A stretch of DNA of 6,868 nt, taken from NCBI GenBank assembly GCA_030016455.1, contig JASEJH010000080.1, positions 1 to 6,868 of the forward strand, in the 5' to 3' direction. How positions within the stretch are numbered: position 1 is the stretch's first letter; each line of letters opens with the position of its first letter. Under the pieces are notes generated by a model. It saw nothing but the letters and a program-made list of their open reading frames with translations. It did not search any database and was not told the origin of the DNA. A program made the position numbers and the translations under genes. This stretch comes from Thermoanaerobacteraceae bacterium. Its GTDB lineage: Bacteria > Bacillota > Desulfotomaculia > Desulfotomaculales > Ammonificaceae. Positions 1 to 5,786 of this stretch are shown in pieces.

Positions 1-2
1 CG

Positions 3-191
3 GAGTTGGCCAACATGCTTACTTCAAAAGCGGCAATGAGTTTCGAGCGGAATGGCCTTCTGGTCAACGTTTCGCCGCCTACCCTGATCACCGGGGAAAA
101 CATTACCCTGCTCAGCCACGTCAGGATACTGGCGGTGGAAATTATTACCGATGCAGGTTTGATCGAGGCCAACATCAGCCTGGAGGCCTGA
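3..191 (+). CDS. cheX: CheX-type CheY-phosphate phosphatase, C-terminal part (5' end outside window)
   Basis: The reading frame is already open at the left edge and ends at TGA 189-191, so only about 62 C-terminal residues are visible. They begin with Glu-Leu-Ala-Asn, which fits the ExxN active-site helix of the CheC/CheX/FliY phosphatases. A 'SPPTLITG' stretch follows, which is typical of CheX (usually SPPTVVxG), and then a final beta-rich segment ending 'IEANISLEA'. CheX removes phosphate from CheY-P in the cytoplasm and so resets the chemotaxis signal. The Glu and Asn of the ExxN motif are the residues that position the attacking water in characterised members. No other chemotaxis gene is visible, so this may be an orphan copy or the end of a cluster lying to the left. 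A stand-alone CheX-domain protein acting on another response regulator is also possible. Confidence 0.8.
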   Translation, partial: ELANMLTSKAAMSFERNGLLVNVSPPTLITGENITLLSHVRILAVEIITDAGLIEANISLEA

Positions 192-220
192 AAGCTCCAA
201 ACGAGCACCGTGCCGCGCAA

Positions 221-363
221 GTGTTTGTACAGAGAATGTACGGAGAAAAGTACAGGCGAAAGAAAGAGGGCGGTTGCGTTTCACCGGCGGCAAAAGCCGG
301 GACTGGTCGTGTCCGGCTGCTTCCGGCAAGATGTCCCGAATATTTCAGGTCGCACAGGGACAT
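221..363 (+). promoter_or_regulatory. Structured, GC-rich leader region upstream of gerW
   Basis: No convincing gene fills the 233 bases between cheX and gerW. On the + strand several hairpins can form: TGTAC 237-241 with GTACA 250-254; CGGT 271-274 with ACCG 283-286; CCGGC 284-288 with GCCGG 296-300; and CCGG(G)AC 297-303 with GTCCGG 311-316. ATGTCCC 331-337 pairs perfectly with GGGACAT 357-363, and an A/T-rich run follows (364-373), resembling a weak terminator. GTCCC 333-337 can instead pair with GGGAC 299-303, so the two folds exclude each other. I could not match it to a riboswitch consensus I know. The same DNA also contains CGAATA (337-342) and CATATTTA (361-368) 18 bases apart. That resembles a forespore sigma-G promoter, a plausible alternative because gerW is forespore-expressed in Bacillus. 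Confidence 0.35.
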
Positions 364-424
364 ATTTATTTTAGCGGCTGCGCGGTGTGGCTATGGGGTC
401 GCTATCTTCTGTGGGGTGGAACTC

Positions 425-817
425 TTGGAGCATCCGATCGAAAGCCTGATGAGGACGGCGATGGAGAATATCCGCGGGATTGTGGACGTCAACACGGTAG
501 TCGGCGATCCCGTCGAAACGCCGGACGGAACGGTAATTATTCCGGTTTCCCGGGTTGCGTGCGGCTTCGCCGCGGGCGGGAGCGCCTTTGCGATAGAGCA
601 GCCGGAAACTGCCGGTGAAGCCCCTTTTGGTGGTGGGAGCGGTGCCGGTGTTTCCGTTCAACCGGTTGGGTTTCTGGTCGTAAAAGGGGACAACGTGCGC
701 CTTCTCCCCGTAGATGGGAACCACCTGGCCGAGCGGCTGCTTGATCTGGCACCGTGGGTGCTGGAAAAAATCGAGGAAATGAGGCGTACACGAGAGCCTG
801 AGCCTCCCGGCAGGTAA
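425..817 (+). CDS. ytfJ: GerW/YtfJ family spore protein
   Basis: A 130-residue protein of the GerW (YtfJ) family. In Bacillus this forespore-made protein is needed for proper germination and sits in the spore; its biochemical activity is not established. The family signature is clear: 'MEHPIESLMRTAMENI' at the N-terminus, 'DVNTVVGDPVETPDG' at about residues 21-35, 'VIIPVSRV' next, and then a glycine-rich 'GFAAGGSAF' and 'FGGGSGAG' core. The tail is charged (EEMRRTREPEPPGR). I chose TTG 425 because family members start just before 'HPI' and because GGGGTGG (413-419) lies five bases upstream. The frame stays open further upstream (to a TTG/GTG near 221), but that extension has no family resemblance and overlaps the leader hairpins. 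GTG 416 is a second possible start. The gene appears monocistronic, with a terminator at 878-909. In many Clostridia ytfJ lies near scpAB and dacF/spmAB; here spmAB follows after an inserted cyclase gene. Confidence 0.88.
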   Translation: MEHPIESLMRTAMENIRGIVDVNTVVGDPVETPDGTVIIPVSRVACGFAAGGSAFAIEQPETAGEAPFGGGSGAGVSVQPVGFLVVKGDNVRLLPVDGNHLAERLLDLAPWVLEKIEEMRRTREPEPPGR

Positions 818-860
818 TCAGCCGGTCGAGCAAATTACCCGGCTCAGGTTAATATAATCT

Positions 861-874
861 CGAAAAATTTTTCG
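861..874. repeat. Perfect 14-bp palindrome CGAAAAATTTTTCG
   Basis: The sequence reads the same on both strands and lies three bases downstream of a TATAAT (853-858), just before the gerW terminator. It could be an operator, an A-tract site or a chance A/T run. The -35 region expected for that TATAAT (about 830-835) is poor, so no promoter is claimed. Confidence 0.4.
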
Positions 875-877
875 CCC

Positions 878-909
878 AGGCTTCTGATGAGAAGTCCTTT
901 TTCTTTTTT
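878..909 (+). terminator. Rho-independent terminator after gerW
   Basis: AGGCTTCT (878-885) pairs with AGAAGTCCT (890-898) around a GATG tetraloop, giving eight base pairs with one bulged T at 895. A run of TTTTCTTTTTT (899-909) follows directly. Position and form fit an intrinsic terminator for gerW transcription. It also separates gerW from the downstream cyclase gene, which therefore needs its own promoter somewhere in 910-1037. I see no strong sigma-A promoter there. Confidence 0.8.
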
Positions 910-1037
910 AAGCGCACACTTCGCTAAGCATTTCTTTAGAGGAACCACACGACGGAAAAGCGGCATTCGAGGGAGGAATTTTAGGAACTTATGTAGAAAA
1001 AGCCCAAAAAGGCGAGTTGCAGTGTGAGTGGTCGGGT

Positions 1038-2456
1038 ATGACCGAAAAACTGCTGAAACCGGAAATTTTGGGTTTCATTATTTTTTGGATTTTTCTGGCG
1101 CTTATCGGTATTTTCGTGCATTTTGCGGCAGAACAGGCAGTGGTTTTGCCCTTTCATGCCATTGCAGAGGTTCTGACGGTTTCCCTGGCTCTCGGTATTT
1201 TTCTGGTGCTCTGGTATTCCAAGAGCTGGAACGAACGCCTGGAATACTACCTGATCGCGGTCTCTTTTCTTGGGGTGACCATCCTCGGGCTTTTCCATGC
1301 CGCCTTGTCTTATCCGGAAGTAGCGGCCTGCCTGTCACCCGGCGCTTCCCGGAAGGCCTCTTTGTTCTTGTGGGGCGAGTCTTGTTTGGCAGCGGGAGGT
1401 TTATTTGTTGGCAGCCTGGCATCGGTTTCGGAGCGCGGCGGCAAGGGTTTGCGTTATACCCTTTTATTTCTGGTTTTGGGCGCAACGGCAACGCTTGCCG
1501 GAATCATTTTGCGGTATCCTTTTGTTCCTGGGGACGGTCCTGCTCCTGCCGGAACGAACCTGGAAACCGCAGCCCTGGTACTTGCAGGGGGTGCCGCCGC
1601 TTTTTACATGCTAAAGTATATCCGGCTGCGTCATCCCGCCTATCTTGTTATGACGCAGGTTTCCGGGGCTATTCTGGTCGGCGGGGCGGTCTTTAGTCTT
1701 GGCTGGCATGCCGGCGAGACGTTTCTGATTATCAACCACCTCTACAAACTGGCGGCCTTCTGCCTGCTCTTTCACGCCGTCTTCGTGGTTGCGGTAAAAG
1801 AGCCTTTTGAACGGCTTTCCCAGGTTCAGGAAAACCTGCGGTGGGTCAACGAGAACCTGGAAAATTTGGTCGCGCTCCGGACGGCCGACCTGCGGGTCGT
1901 AAACGAGCAACTGAGAAAAGCGGCAACCACGGATTTTCTCACGGGCGCACTCAACCGGCGCCAGTTTCTTCAAAAGATACAGGAAATCTGGCTGCAGGCG
2001 AAAATAAGCCGGCAACCCTTCGCGGTGCTGATGCTGGATATTGATGGTTTCAAAAAGATCAACGACACCCTGGGGCACCAGGTAGGCGACCAGTGCCTCC
2101 AACAGGTGGTGGCCCTGGCCCGCATGAACCTGAGACAAAACGACGTCATCGGGCGTTACGGCGGCGACGAGTTTGCGGTGGTCCTGCCCCAAGCCGATAT
2201 TCACGAGGCAGCGAAAGTGGCCCGGCGGCTTTTGGACGCCGTGGAAAGTTACGCCAATCCGCGGTTCACGATCTCCGTCGGAATCGCCGCCTTCCCGTGG
2301 GACGGCGGGGATGTAGAGCGGATCCTGTCGGTGGTGGACCATGCTCTCTATGAAGCCAAGCACCTGGGACGCAACCAGTATTTCTTTTTTGAGCAGGAGG
2401 ATCCGGAGGCCCGCTTCACGGCTCCGGGAGGAGAGGCGCTGGAGCAGCTGCGGTAA
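1038..2456 (+). CDS. Membrane diguanylate cyclase, MASE3-like sensor plus GGDEF domain
   Basis: A 472-residue inner-membrane protein predicted to make cyclic di-GMP from two GTP. Residues about 10-255 contain seven or eight hydrophobic helices. The 'LPFHAIAE' and 'LGLFHAALSYPE' motifs fit the MASE3 membrane sensor family, whose ligand is unknown. A charged coiled-coil-like linker (about 257-294, 'VQENLRWVNENLENLV') joins it to a GGDEF domain (about 297-455). That domain contains 'DFLTGALNRR', 'DIDGFKKINDTLGH' and the signature GGDEF at 375-379. RQND (366-369) lies exactly five residues before GGDEF, so the inhibitory I-site (RxxD) is intact and product feedback is expected. Start choice is uncertain: ATG 1038 precedes the first helix closely, but TTG 1017 (seven more residues, AAGG at 1009-1012) is possible. 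The gene sits alone between gerW and spmA. The strong purine site at 971-977 leads only to ATG-TAG (991-996). Confidence 0.9.
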   Translation: MTEKLLKPEILGFIIFWIFLALIGIFVHFAAEQAVVLPFHAIAEVLTVSLALGIFLVLWYSKSWNERLEYYLIAVSFLGVTILGLFHAALSYPEVAACLSPGASRKASLFLWGESCLAAGGLFVGSLASVSERGGKGLRYTLLFLVLGATATLAGIILRYPFVPGDGPAPAGTNLETAALVLAGGAAAFYMLKYIRLRHPAYLVMTQVSGAILVGGAVFSLGWHAGETFLIINHLYKLAAFCLLFHAVFVVAVKEPFERLSQVQENLRWVNENLENLVALRTADLRVVNEQLRKAATTDFLTGALNRRQFLQKIQEIWLQAKISRQPFAVLMLDIDGFKKINDTLGHQVGDQCLQQVVALARMNLRQNDVIGRYGGDEFAVVLPQADIHEAAKVARRLLDAVESYANPRFTISVGIAAFPWDGGDVERILSVVDHALYEAKHLGRNQYFFFEQEDPEARFTAPGGEALEQLR

Positions 2457-2474
2457 GCGGTAACCCGGCGCTCC

Positions 2475-2644
2475 CCGTTCCTCTCCATGAGGATGCCATG
2501 AGGATGCCCAACGAAATTGCGTCTGTCCTGGGTGCGCTTTTCTTTTTACCGGTTCCTGCTCTATGAGGACGCCCAACCTCTGAACGACGGGGGCGGCCCG
2601 CTCCACGGGGACTTCCGGTTCCTGCTCTGTGAGGACGCCCAACC
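2475..2644. repeat. Three degenerate ~30-bp repeats at a 65-66-bp period
   Basis: Copies at 2549-2578 and 2615-2644 differ at only one of 30 bases (A or G at 2563/2629). Each runs from CCGGTTCCTGCTCT to TGAGGACGCCCAACC. A third, decayed copy at 2475-2513 keeps CGTTCCT, ATGAGGATGCC and CCCAACG but carries an 11-bp internal duplication. The CCCAAC ends lie at 2507, 2572 and 2638, a spacing of 65 and 66. The unique intervals are 35 and 36 bases (2514-2548 and 2579-2614) and do not resemble each other. Each repeat can form a hairpin: GGTT with AACC outside and CCT with AGG inside. The old copy has CGTT with AACG, a compensatory change of the outer pair. The geometry resembles a CRISPR array, but no cas gene is present and only three copies exist. 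An intergenic repeat family or a structured RNA is equally possible. Confidence 0.7.
2487..2508. repeat. 11-bp tandem duplication (ATGAGGATGCC twice)
   Basis: ATGAGGATGCC occurs at 2487-2497 and again, exactly, at 2498-2508, inside the first degenerate repeat copy. It looks like a slippage duplication of the conserved core of that repeat. Confidence 0.75.
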
Positions 2645-2733
2645 CCTTTCCCCTCGGTGACAGGACCTAAGACTGCGTGCCCAATCATTTTGGTTCTGCG
2701 GGCTTCTAATCTCAAGCTTCCCCAATAAGCTTT

Positions 2734-2739
2734 TATAAT
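2734..2739 (+). promoter_or_regulatory. Candidate -10 element (TATAAT) upstream of spmA
   Basis: A perfect TATAAT lies about 130 bases before the spmA start and just after an AAGCTT-CCCCAAT-AAGCTT hairpin (2714-2732). The matching -35 region (about 2711-2716, CTCAAG) is poor, so this is weak evidence for a sigma-A promoter. spmA is sporulation-controlled (mother-cell sigma-E) in Bacillus, and I did not find a clear sigma-E promoter. The remaining bases 2745-2869 contain only a small hairpin (CGGCT 2793-2797 with AGCCG 2805-2809) and no recognisable gene. Confidence 0.3.
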
Positions 2740-2869
2740 GAAACGCTGTCGTCCGGGGCCGGTGTCGGCGCTCAGATTGCTGTGTTTAGGTGCGGCTAAC
2801 GTTAAGCCGGGTTCACAAAAGAGCCTGATGCGGTTACCAGGATGGCGACCCGGGAAAAGAGGTGGGCGG

Positions 2870-3454
2870 ATGGTCAATTTTTTCTGGCTGCTGCTGATGC
2901 TTTCCGGTATCGTTGTAGCCGCCGTGCACGGGAAGGTGGAGACGGTTACACGGGCGGTGCTGGAGGGCGCGAAGCTGGCGGTGGAGACGTCCTTCGGCTT
3001 AATAGCGGTTGTAAGCTTCTGGCTGGGCGTAATGCGGGTCGCTGAGGCGGCGGGTTTGGTGAGAGCGCTGGCCCGGCTGGTACGGCCGCTGGTGCAGCTT
3101 CTGTTCCCGGGAGTACCGGGCGACCACCCCGCGGTCGGCGCGATTGTGCTTAACCTCAGCGCCAACGTTTTGGGCCTCGGAAACGCCGCCACCCCGGCGG
3201 GGCTGGTTGCGATGCGGGAATTGCAGAAGCTCAACCCGCGCCCGGAAGAAGCCACCCCGGCGATGTGCACGTTTCTGGCGCTGAATACCGCCTGCATTAC
3301 CCTGGTGCCGGCTACGGTCATCGGCATCCGGGCGCTTTACGGGTCGCGCGAACCGGCGGCGATTATCGGGAGTACGGTCCTGGCCACCGCCTGCGGGATG
3401 ACGGTAGCGATCCTGGCAGACAGTCTGTTCCGGCAGCTTTACAGAAGGAAGTAG
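2870..3454 (+). CDS. spmA: Spore maturation protein A
   Basis: A 194-residue membrane protein, close to the roughly 196 residues of Bacillus SpmA. With SpmB it is required for normal dehydration of the spore core and hence heat resistance; it acts in membranes of the developing spore. It belongs to the nucleoside-recognition ('Gate') transporter-like family. Hydrophobic segments lie at about 3-20, 42-60, 87-104, 133-153 and 164-182. The conserved 'LNLSANVLGLGNAATPAGL' (94-112) is the clearest signature, and 'FLALNTACITLVPATVIG' (135-152) is the second. ATG 2870 is chosen because GAGGTG (2859-2864) lies five bases upstream and because Bacillus-type SpmA begins directly with the first membrane helix. 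The open frame upstream would add 44 residues unlike the family. spmB follows after three bases, so the two are surely co-transcribed. Confidence 0.95.
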   Translation: MVNFFWLLLMLSGIVVAAVHGKVETVTRAVLEGAKLAVETSFGLIAVVSFWLGVMRVAEAAGLVRALARLVRPLVQLLFPGVPGDHPAVGAIVLNLSANVLGLGNAATPAGLVAMRELQKLNPRPEEATPAMCTFLALNTACITLVPATVIGIRALYGSREPAAIIGSTVLATACGMTVAILADSLFRQLYRRK

Positions 3455-3457
3455 GGA

Positions 3458-3991
3458 ATGGGCGGCCTGATTACCGGAGTGGCCGACTGGGTCATCCCCG
3501 GCCTTCTCTTTGTCGTGCTCGTACTGGGGTTTTGCCGTCGTATTCCGGTTTACGAAACCTTTGTAACCGGGGCGCAGGAGGGGTTCGAGGTGGCCATCAA
3601 GACCATCCCCTACCTGGTGGCCATGCTCGTCGCCATCAGCGTTTTCCGCGCGTCCGGCGCCATGGACGGCGTGGTTTACTTTCTGAAACCGCTTTTGGAG
3701 CCCTTCGGCATTCCGCCGGAGGTGCTGCCCCATGCGGTCATGCGCCCGCTTTCCGGCGGTGCGGCCCTCGGCATCGCCACGGACATCATCCGGACCCACG
3801 GGCCCGACAGCCTGCTCGGCTGCCTGGTTTCGACGATGCAGGGCACGAGCGATACGACGTTCTATATTTTGTCGGTTTACTTCGGGGCGATTGGGGTCAA
3901 ACACTACCGGTATGCGCCTGTAACCGGCCTTTTGGCCGACGTTACCACCTTTTTGGCTTCGGTGATCATCGTGGGGCGCACTTTTGGCTGA
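3458..3991 (+). CDS. spmB: Spore maturation protein B
   Basis: A 177-residue membrane protein, matching the 178 or so residues of Bacillus SpmB. It works with SpmA in spore-core dehydration and shares the nucleoside-recognition fold. Hydrophobic helices are at about 10-26, 47-64, 131-146 and 155-173. The family block 'MRPLSGGAALGIATDII' (95-111) and 'TMQGTSDTTFYILSVYFG' (126-143) are strongly conserved SpmB landmarks. ATG 3458 follows the spmA stop by three bases, with its ribosome binding site (AAGGAAG, 3445-3451) inside the end of spmA, which suggests translational coupling. After the stop there is a 119-base gap to rluB with no convincing terminator. Confidence 0.95.
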   Translation: MGGLITGVADWVIPGLLFVVLVLGFCRRIPVYETFVTGAQEGFEVAIKTIPYLVAMLVAISVFRASGAMDGVVYFLKPLLEPFGIPPEVLPHAVMRPLSGGAALGIATDIIRTHGPDSLLGCLVSTMQGTSDTTFYILSVYFGAIGVKHYRYAPVTGLLADVTTFLASVIIVGRTFG

Positions 3992-4085
3992 TTTGGAGCA
4001 AAACAGAGCTTCAAAAAGGTTTTTGGTTTCATGGGGGGCTGTAAGAAAAGGAAAGAAAACAGCCGCGGTTTTCGGTTCCACCGGG

Positions 4086-4091
4086 TATAAT
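4086..4091 (+). promoter_or_regulatory. Candidate -10 element upstream of rluB
   Basis: A perfect TATAAT ends 19 bases before the rluB start codon, which would give a leader of about a dozen bases. The -35 region (about 4063-4070, CCGCGGTT) does not match TTGACA and there is no extended -10 TG. It could give rluB vegetative expression independent of the sporulation genes spmAB, which makes biological sense but is inference. Confidence 0.4.
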
Positions 4092-4110
4092 ATTCCTGGG
4101 TGAGCAGGTT

Positions 4111-4869
4111 TTGGCTGAAGAGAGGCTGCAGAAGGTCCTGTCCCGGTACGGTGTTGCCTCGCGGCGGCACGCCGAAGAACTGATCCGCAAGGGACGGGTG
4201 AAGGTCAACGGGGAAGTGGTTGACCGGCTGGGGGCCAGGGTTGATCCGGCACGGGACAGAATAGAGGTGGACGGGCGGCTGCTGTTTTCCGAAGAAAAAC
4301 GCGTTTACCTCGCTTTTCACAAGCCGAAAGGCGTAGTCACGACCCTTTTTGACCCCCAGGGGCGGACAAGCGTTCGGGACTTTCTCCAGGAGGTTCCGGA
4401 GCGGGTCTTTCCGGTGGGGCGGCTCGATTACGACAGCGAGGGCCTGCTGTTGCTTACAAACGACGGTGAACTGGCCCACCGGCTTACCCACCCGCGCTAT
4501 AAGGTACCCAAAACCTACACCGCATGGGTAGCAGGCCGGGTAGGTGCGGCAGCGCTTGCGCGGCTTGCCCGGGGGGTGTTGCTCGAAGACGGATGGACCC
4601 AGCCGGCGGTGGTGGAAGTAAGCCGGCGGGGGCAGGAACAAACGGTTTTACGGATTACGATAACCGAGGGAAAAAAACGCCAGGTACGGCGGATGTGTGC
4701 GGCGGTGGGACACCCGGTGTCAAGGCTGGTAAGAACCGGCATCGGCACGCTGCGGCTCGGGAGATTAAAACCGGGTGCATACCGGCATTTGAGCAGCCGG
4801 GAAGTCAGACGGTTAAAGCGGGAAGCCGGTCTTGAAGAAACAGGGAAAAAGCAGGATTTTCGTAGTTAA
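4111..4869 (+). CDS. rluB: 23S rRNA pseudouridine synthase, RluB/RsuA family
   Basis: A 252-residue cytoplasmic enzyme that converts a uridine in large-subunit rRNA to pseudouridine (position 2605 in E. coli numbering for RluB). Residues 3-62 form an S4 RNA-binding domain ('RLQKVLSRYGVASRRHAEEL', then 'GRVKVNGEVV'). The catalytic domain starts at 'VYLAFHKPKGVVTT' (65-78). Motif II, 'GRLDYDSEGLLLLTNDGEL' (103-121), holds the catalytic aspartate (D106). 'ITEGKKRQVRRMCAAVGHPV' (184-203) is the C-terminal family motif. TTG 4111 is the likely start, with GAGCAGG (4102-4108) just upstream; the protein begins exactly where the S4 domain begins. The gene follows spmAB as in Bacillus. RluB and RsuA (16S-specific) paralogues are similar, so the exact target site is inferred from context. 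The charged last 25 residues are not conserved. Confidence 0.93.
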   Translation: MAEERLQKVLSRYGVASRRHAEELIRKGRVKVNGEVVDRLGARVDPARDRIEVDGRLLFSEEKRVYLAFHKPKGVVTTLFDPQGRTSVRDFLQEVPERVFPVGRLDYDSEGLLLLTNDGELAHRLTHPRYKVPKTYTAWVAGRVGAAALARLARGVLLEDGWTQPAVVEVSRRGQEQTVLRITITEGKKRQVRRMCAAVGHPVSRLVRTGIGTLRLGRLKPGAYRHLSSREVRRLKREAGLEETGKKQDFRS

Positions 4870-4913
4870 AGCCGAACTCTTTGTTATTACTCTGCTACGG
4901 GAGGGAATTCCTT

Positions 4914-5375
4914 TTGGTTAAAAGCCTTGTGGGGACCGAGGTGACCGAGAAGGAAATCCGGGCGCGGATCCGTTTGGACTTCCGGGGCGCAGGACGGGCG
5001 GGCCGGCTGATCTTTGGCGGTAAGAGTACCGAGAAGGCGGCCGAAGAGATGCGCGAGCAACAGGCCGCAGTCTTCCGGAACGTACCGCTGCCGGGAGTAA
5101 AGATTGAGGACATTAACATGGCCCAGGAGGTTTACGCCGTTTTCGACGAGGCGACGGGGGCCGAAGTGGCGTACGCTCCCCTCGAGCTAACGGTGGTGGC
5201 GGAGGGAATTGACGACCTGATCCGGCTGATCTTCCGGGAGGAATTCCGCAAGATTGAGGTTATTGAGCCGGAGAGCATCGTTTTAGGGCGGTACGACCTG
5301 GAAAGGCTGTGCTTCCGGATGGGTGAAGAGCTGCGGCGCTACCACCAGGCCCTGGAGCGGAAGTACGGCGGTTAA
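4914..5375 (+). CDS. Uncharacterised 153-residue protein between rluB and aroH
   Basis: I do not recognise this family. The start is TTG 4914, eight bases after a strong GGGAGGG site (4899-4905); an upstream TTG at 4881 has no such site. The protein is soluble, with no signal peptide or membrane segment and a single cysteine (residue 133). It alternates beta-like stretches (ARIRLDF, RLIFGG, QEVYAVFDE, LELTVVAEG) with charged helices (STEKAAEEMREQQAAVFRN; DLIRLIFREEFRKI; LERLCFRMGEELRRYHQALE), suggesting a small alpha/beta fold. Base composition and codon choice look like those of the neighbours, so it is probably a native gene. The spacing (44 bases after rluB, 39 before aroH) suggests an operon. 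No catalytic motif is visible. CGTAG (4861-4865) and CTACG (4895-4899) could pair just before its ribosome binding site. Confidence 0.75.
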   Translation: MVKSLVGTEVTEKEIRARIRLDFRGAGRAGRLIFGGKSTEKAAEEMREQQAAVFRNVPLPGVKIEDINMAQEVYAVFDEATGAEVAYAPLELTVVAEGIDDLIRLIFREEFRKIEVIEPESIVLGRYDLERLCFRMGEELRRYHQALERKYGG

Positions 5376-5414
5376 GGCAAATGGCGGCTTAATTTGGAAA
5401 GGAGCGTGTAACCG

Positions 5415-5786
5415 ATTCGCGTTCGCGGAATCAGAGGCGCCATAGCAGTCGAGAAGAATACAGCAGCCGACATAATCGCGGCCACCAAGGAGTTGCTGTT
5501 GGCCATGGTAAAGGAGAACGCGGTTGACGTTGAGGAGATCGCGAGTATTTTTTTTACCTTAACCCCGGATCTCGACGCCGAGTTTCCGGCCCTGGCGGCG
5601 AGGGAGGAGCTTGGCTGGCGAGACGTCCCGCTTTTGTGCGCCCGCGAAATAGGCGTTCCGGGAGCAATGACCGGCGTTGTTCGGGTGTTGATCCACGTTA
5701 ACACGGAGAAATCCCAGAAGGAGCTTAAGCACGTTTATTTGGGCAAGGCGGCGGCCCTGCGCGCCGATCTTGGCGAGGAACGCTAG
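5415..5786 (+). CDS. aroH: Chorismate mutase, AroH type, with apparent ATT start
   Basis: A cytoplasmic monofunctional enzyme that converts chorismate to prephenate for phenylalanine and tyrosine synthesis. It forms trimers in Bacillus subtilis. The frame has no ATG, GTG or TTG start ahead of the conserved N-terminus 'RVRGIRGAIAVEKNTA'. An in-frame GTG-TAA lies at 5406-5411, and the first in-frame TTG (5493) would remove the essential arginine. If ATT 5415 is residue 1, the residues match the B. subtilis active-site numbers as I recall them: R7, F57, R63, C75, E78, R90 and Y108. Residue 60, often lysine, is leucine here. AAAGGAG (5398-5404) lies ten bases before ATT. Length is 123 residues against about 127 in B. 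subtilis. ATT starts are known but rare (infC). A sequence error or a start-codon mutation is the alternative. The stop overlaps that of the convergent cyclase gene. Confidence 0.88.
   Translation: MRVRGIRGAIAVEKNTAADIIAATKELLLAMVKENAVDVEEIASIFFTLTPDLDAEFPALAAREELGWRDVPLLCAREIGVPGAMTGVVRVLIHVNTEKSQKELKHVYLGKAAALRADLGEER

Noticed and set aside
221..424. Upstream extension of GerW by 68 residues
   Set aside because: It has no family similarity, many cysteine and arginine residues, and overlaps strong hairpins. TTG 425 has a suitable ribosome binding site.
853..858. TATAAT as promoter of the membrane cyclase gene
   Set aside because: The -35 region is poor, and a strong terminator at 878-909 lies between it and the gene, so a transcript from here would end after about 40 bases.
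1611..2642. Long minus-strand open frame over the membrane cyclase gene
   Set aside because: It lies opposite a clear GGDEF protein and has no recognisable domain. Long antisense frames are expected in GC-rich coding DNA. The same applies to minus-strand frames at 2416-3327, 2999-4081 and 3904-4641.
2475..2644. Calling the repeats a CRISPR array
   Set aside because: Only three copies, one decayed with an internal duplication. There is no cas gene in the window and the repeat sequence matches no type I know. It is kept as a repeat with CRISPR-like geometry only.
2738..2869. Upstream extension of SpmA by 44 residues
   Set aside because: The extra residues are unlike SpmA, which starts at its first membrane helix, and a good ribosome binding site supports ATG 2870.
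5406..5493. aroH as a pseudogene or a frameshifted gene
   Set aside because: The whole active site is intact in one frame and the other two frames give no joined start. A missing canonical start is better explained by ATT or a sequence error than by decay.
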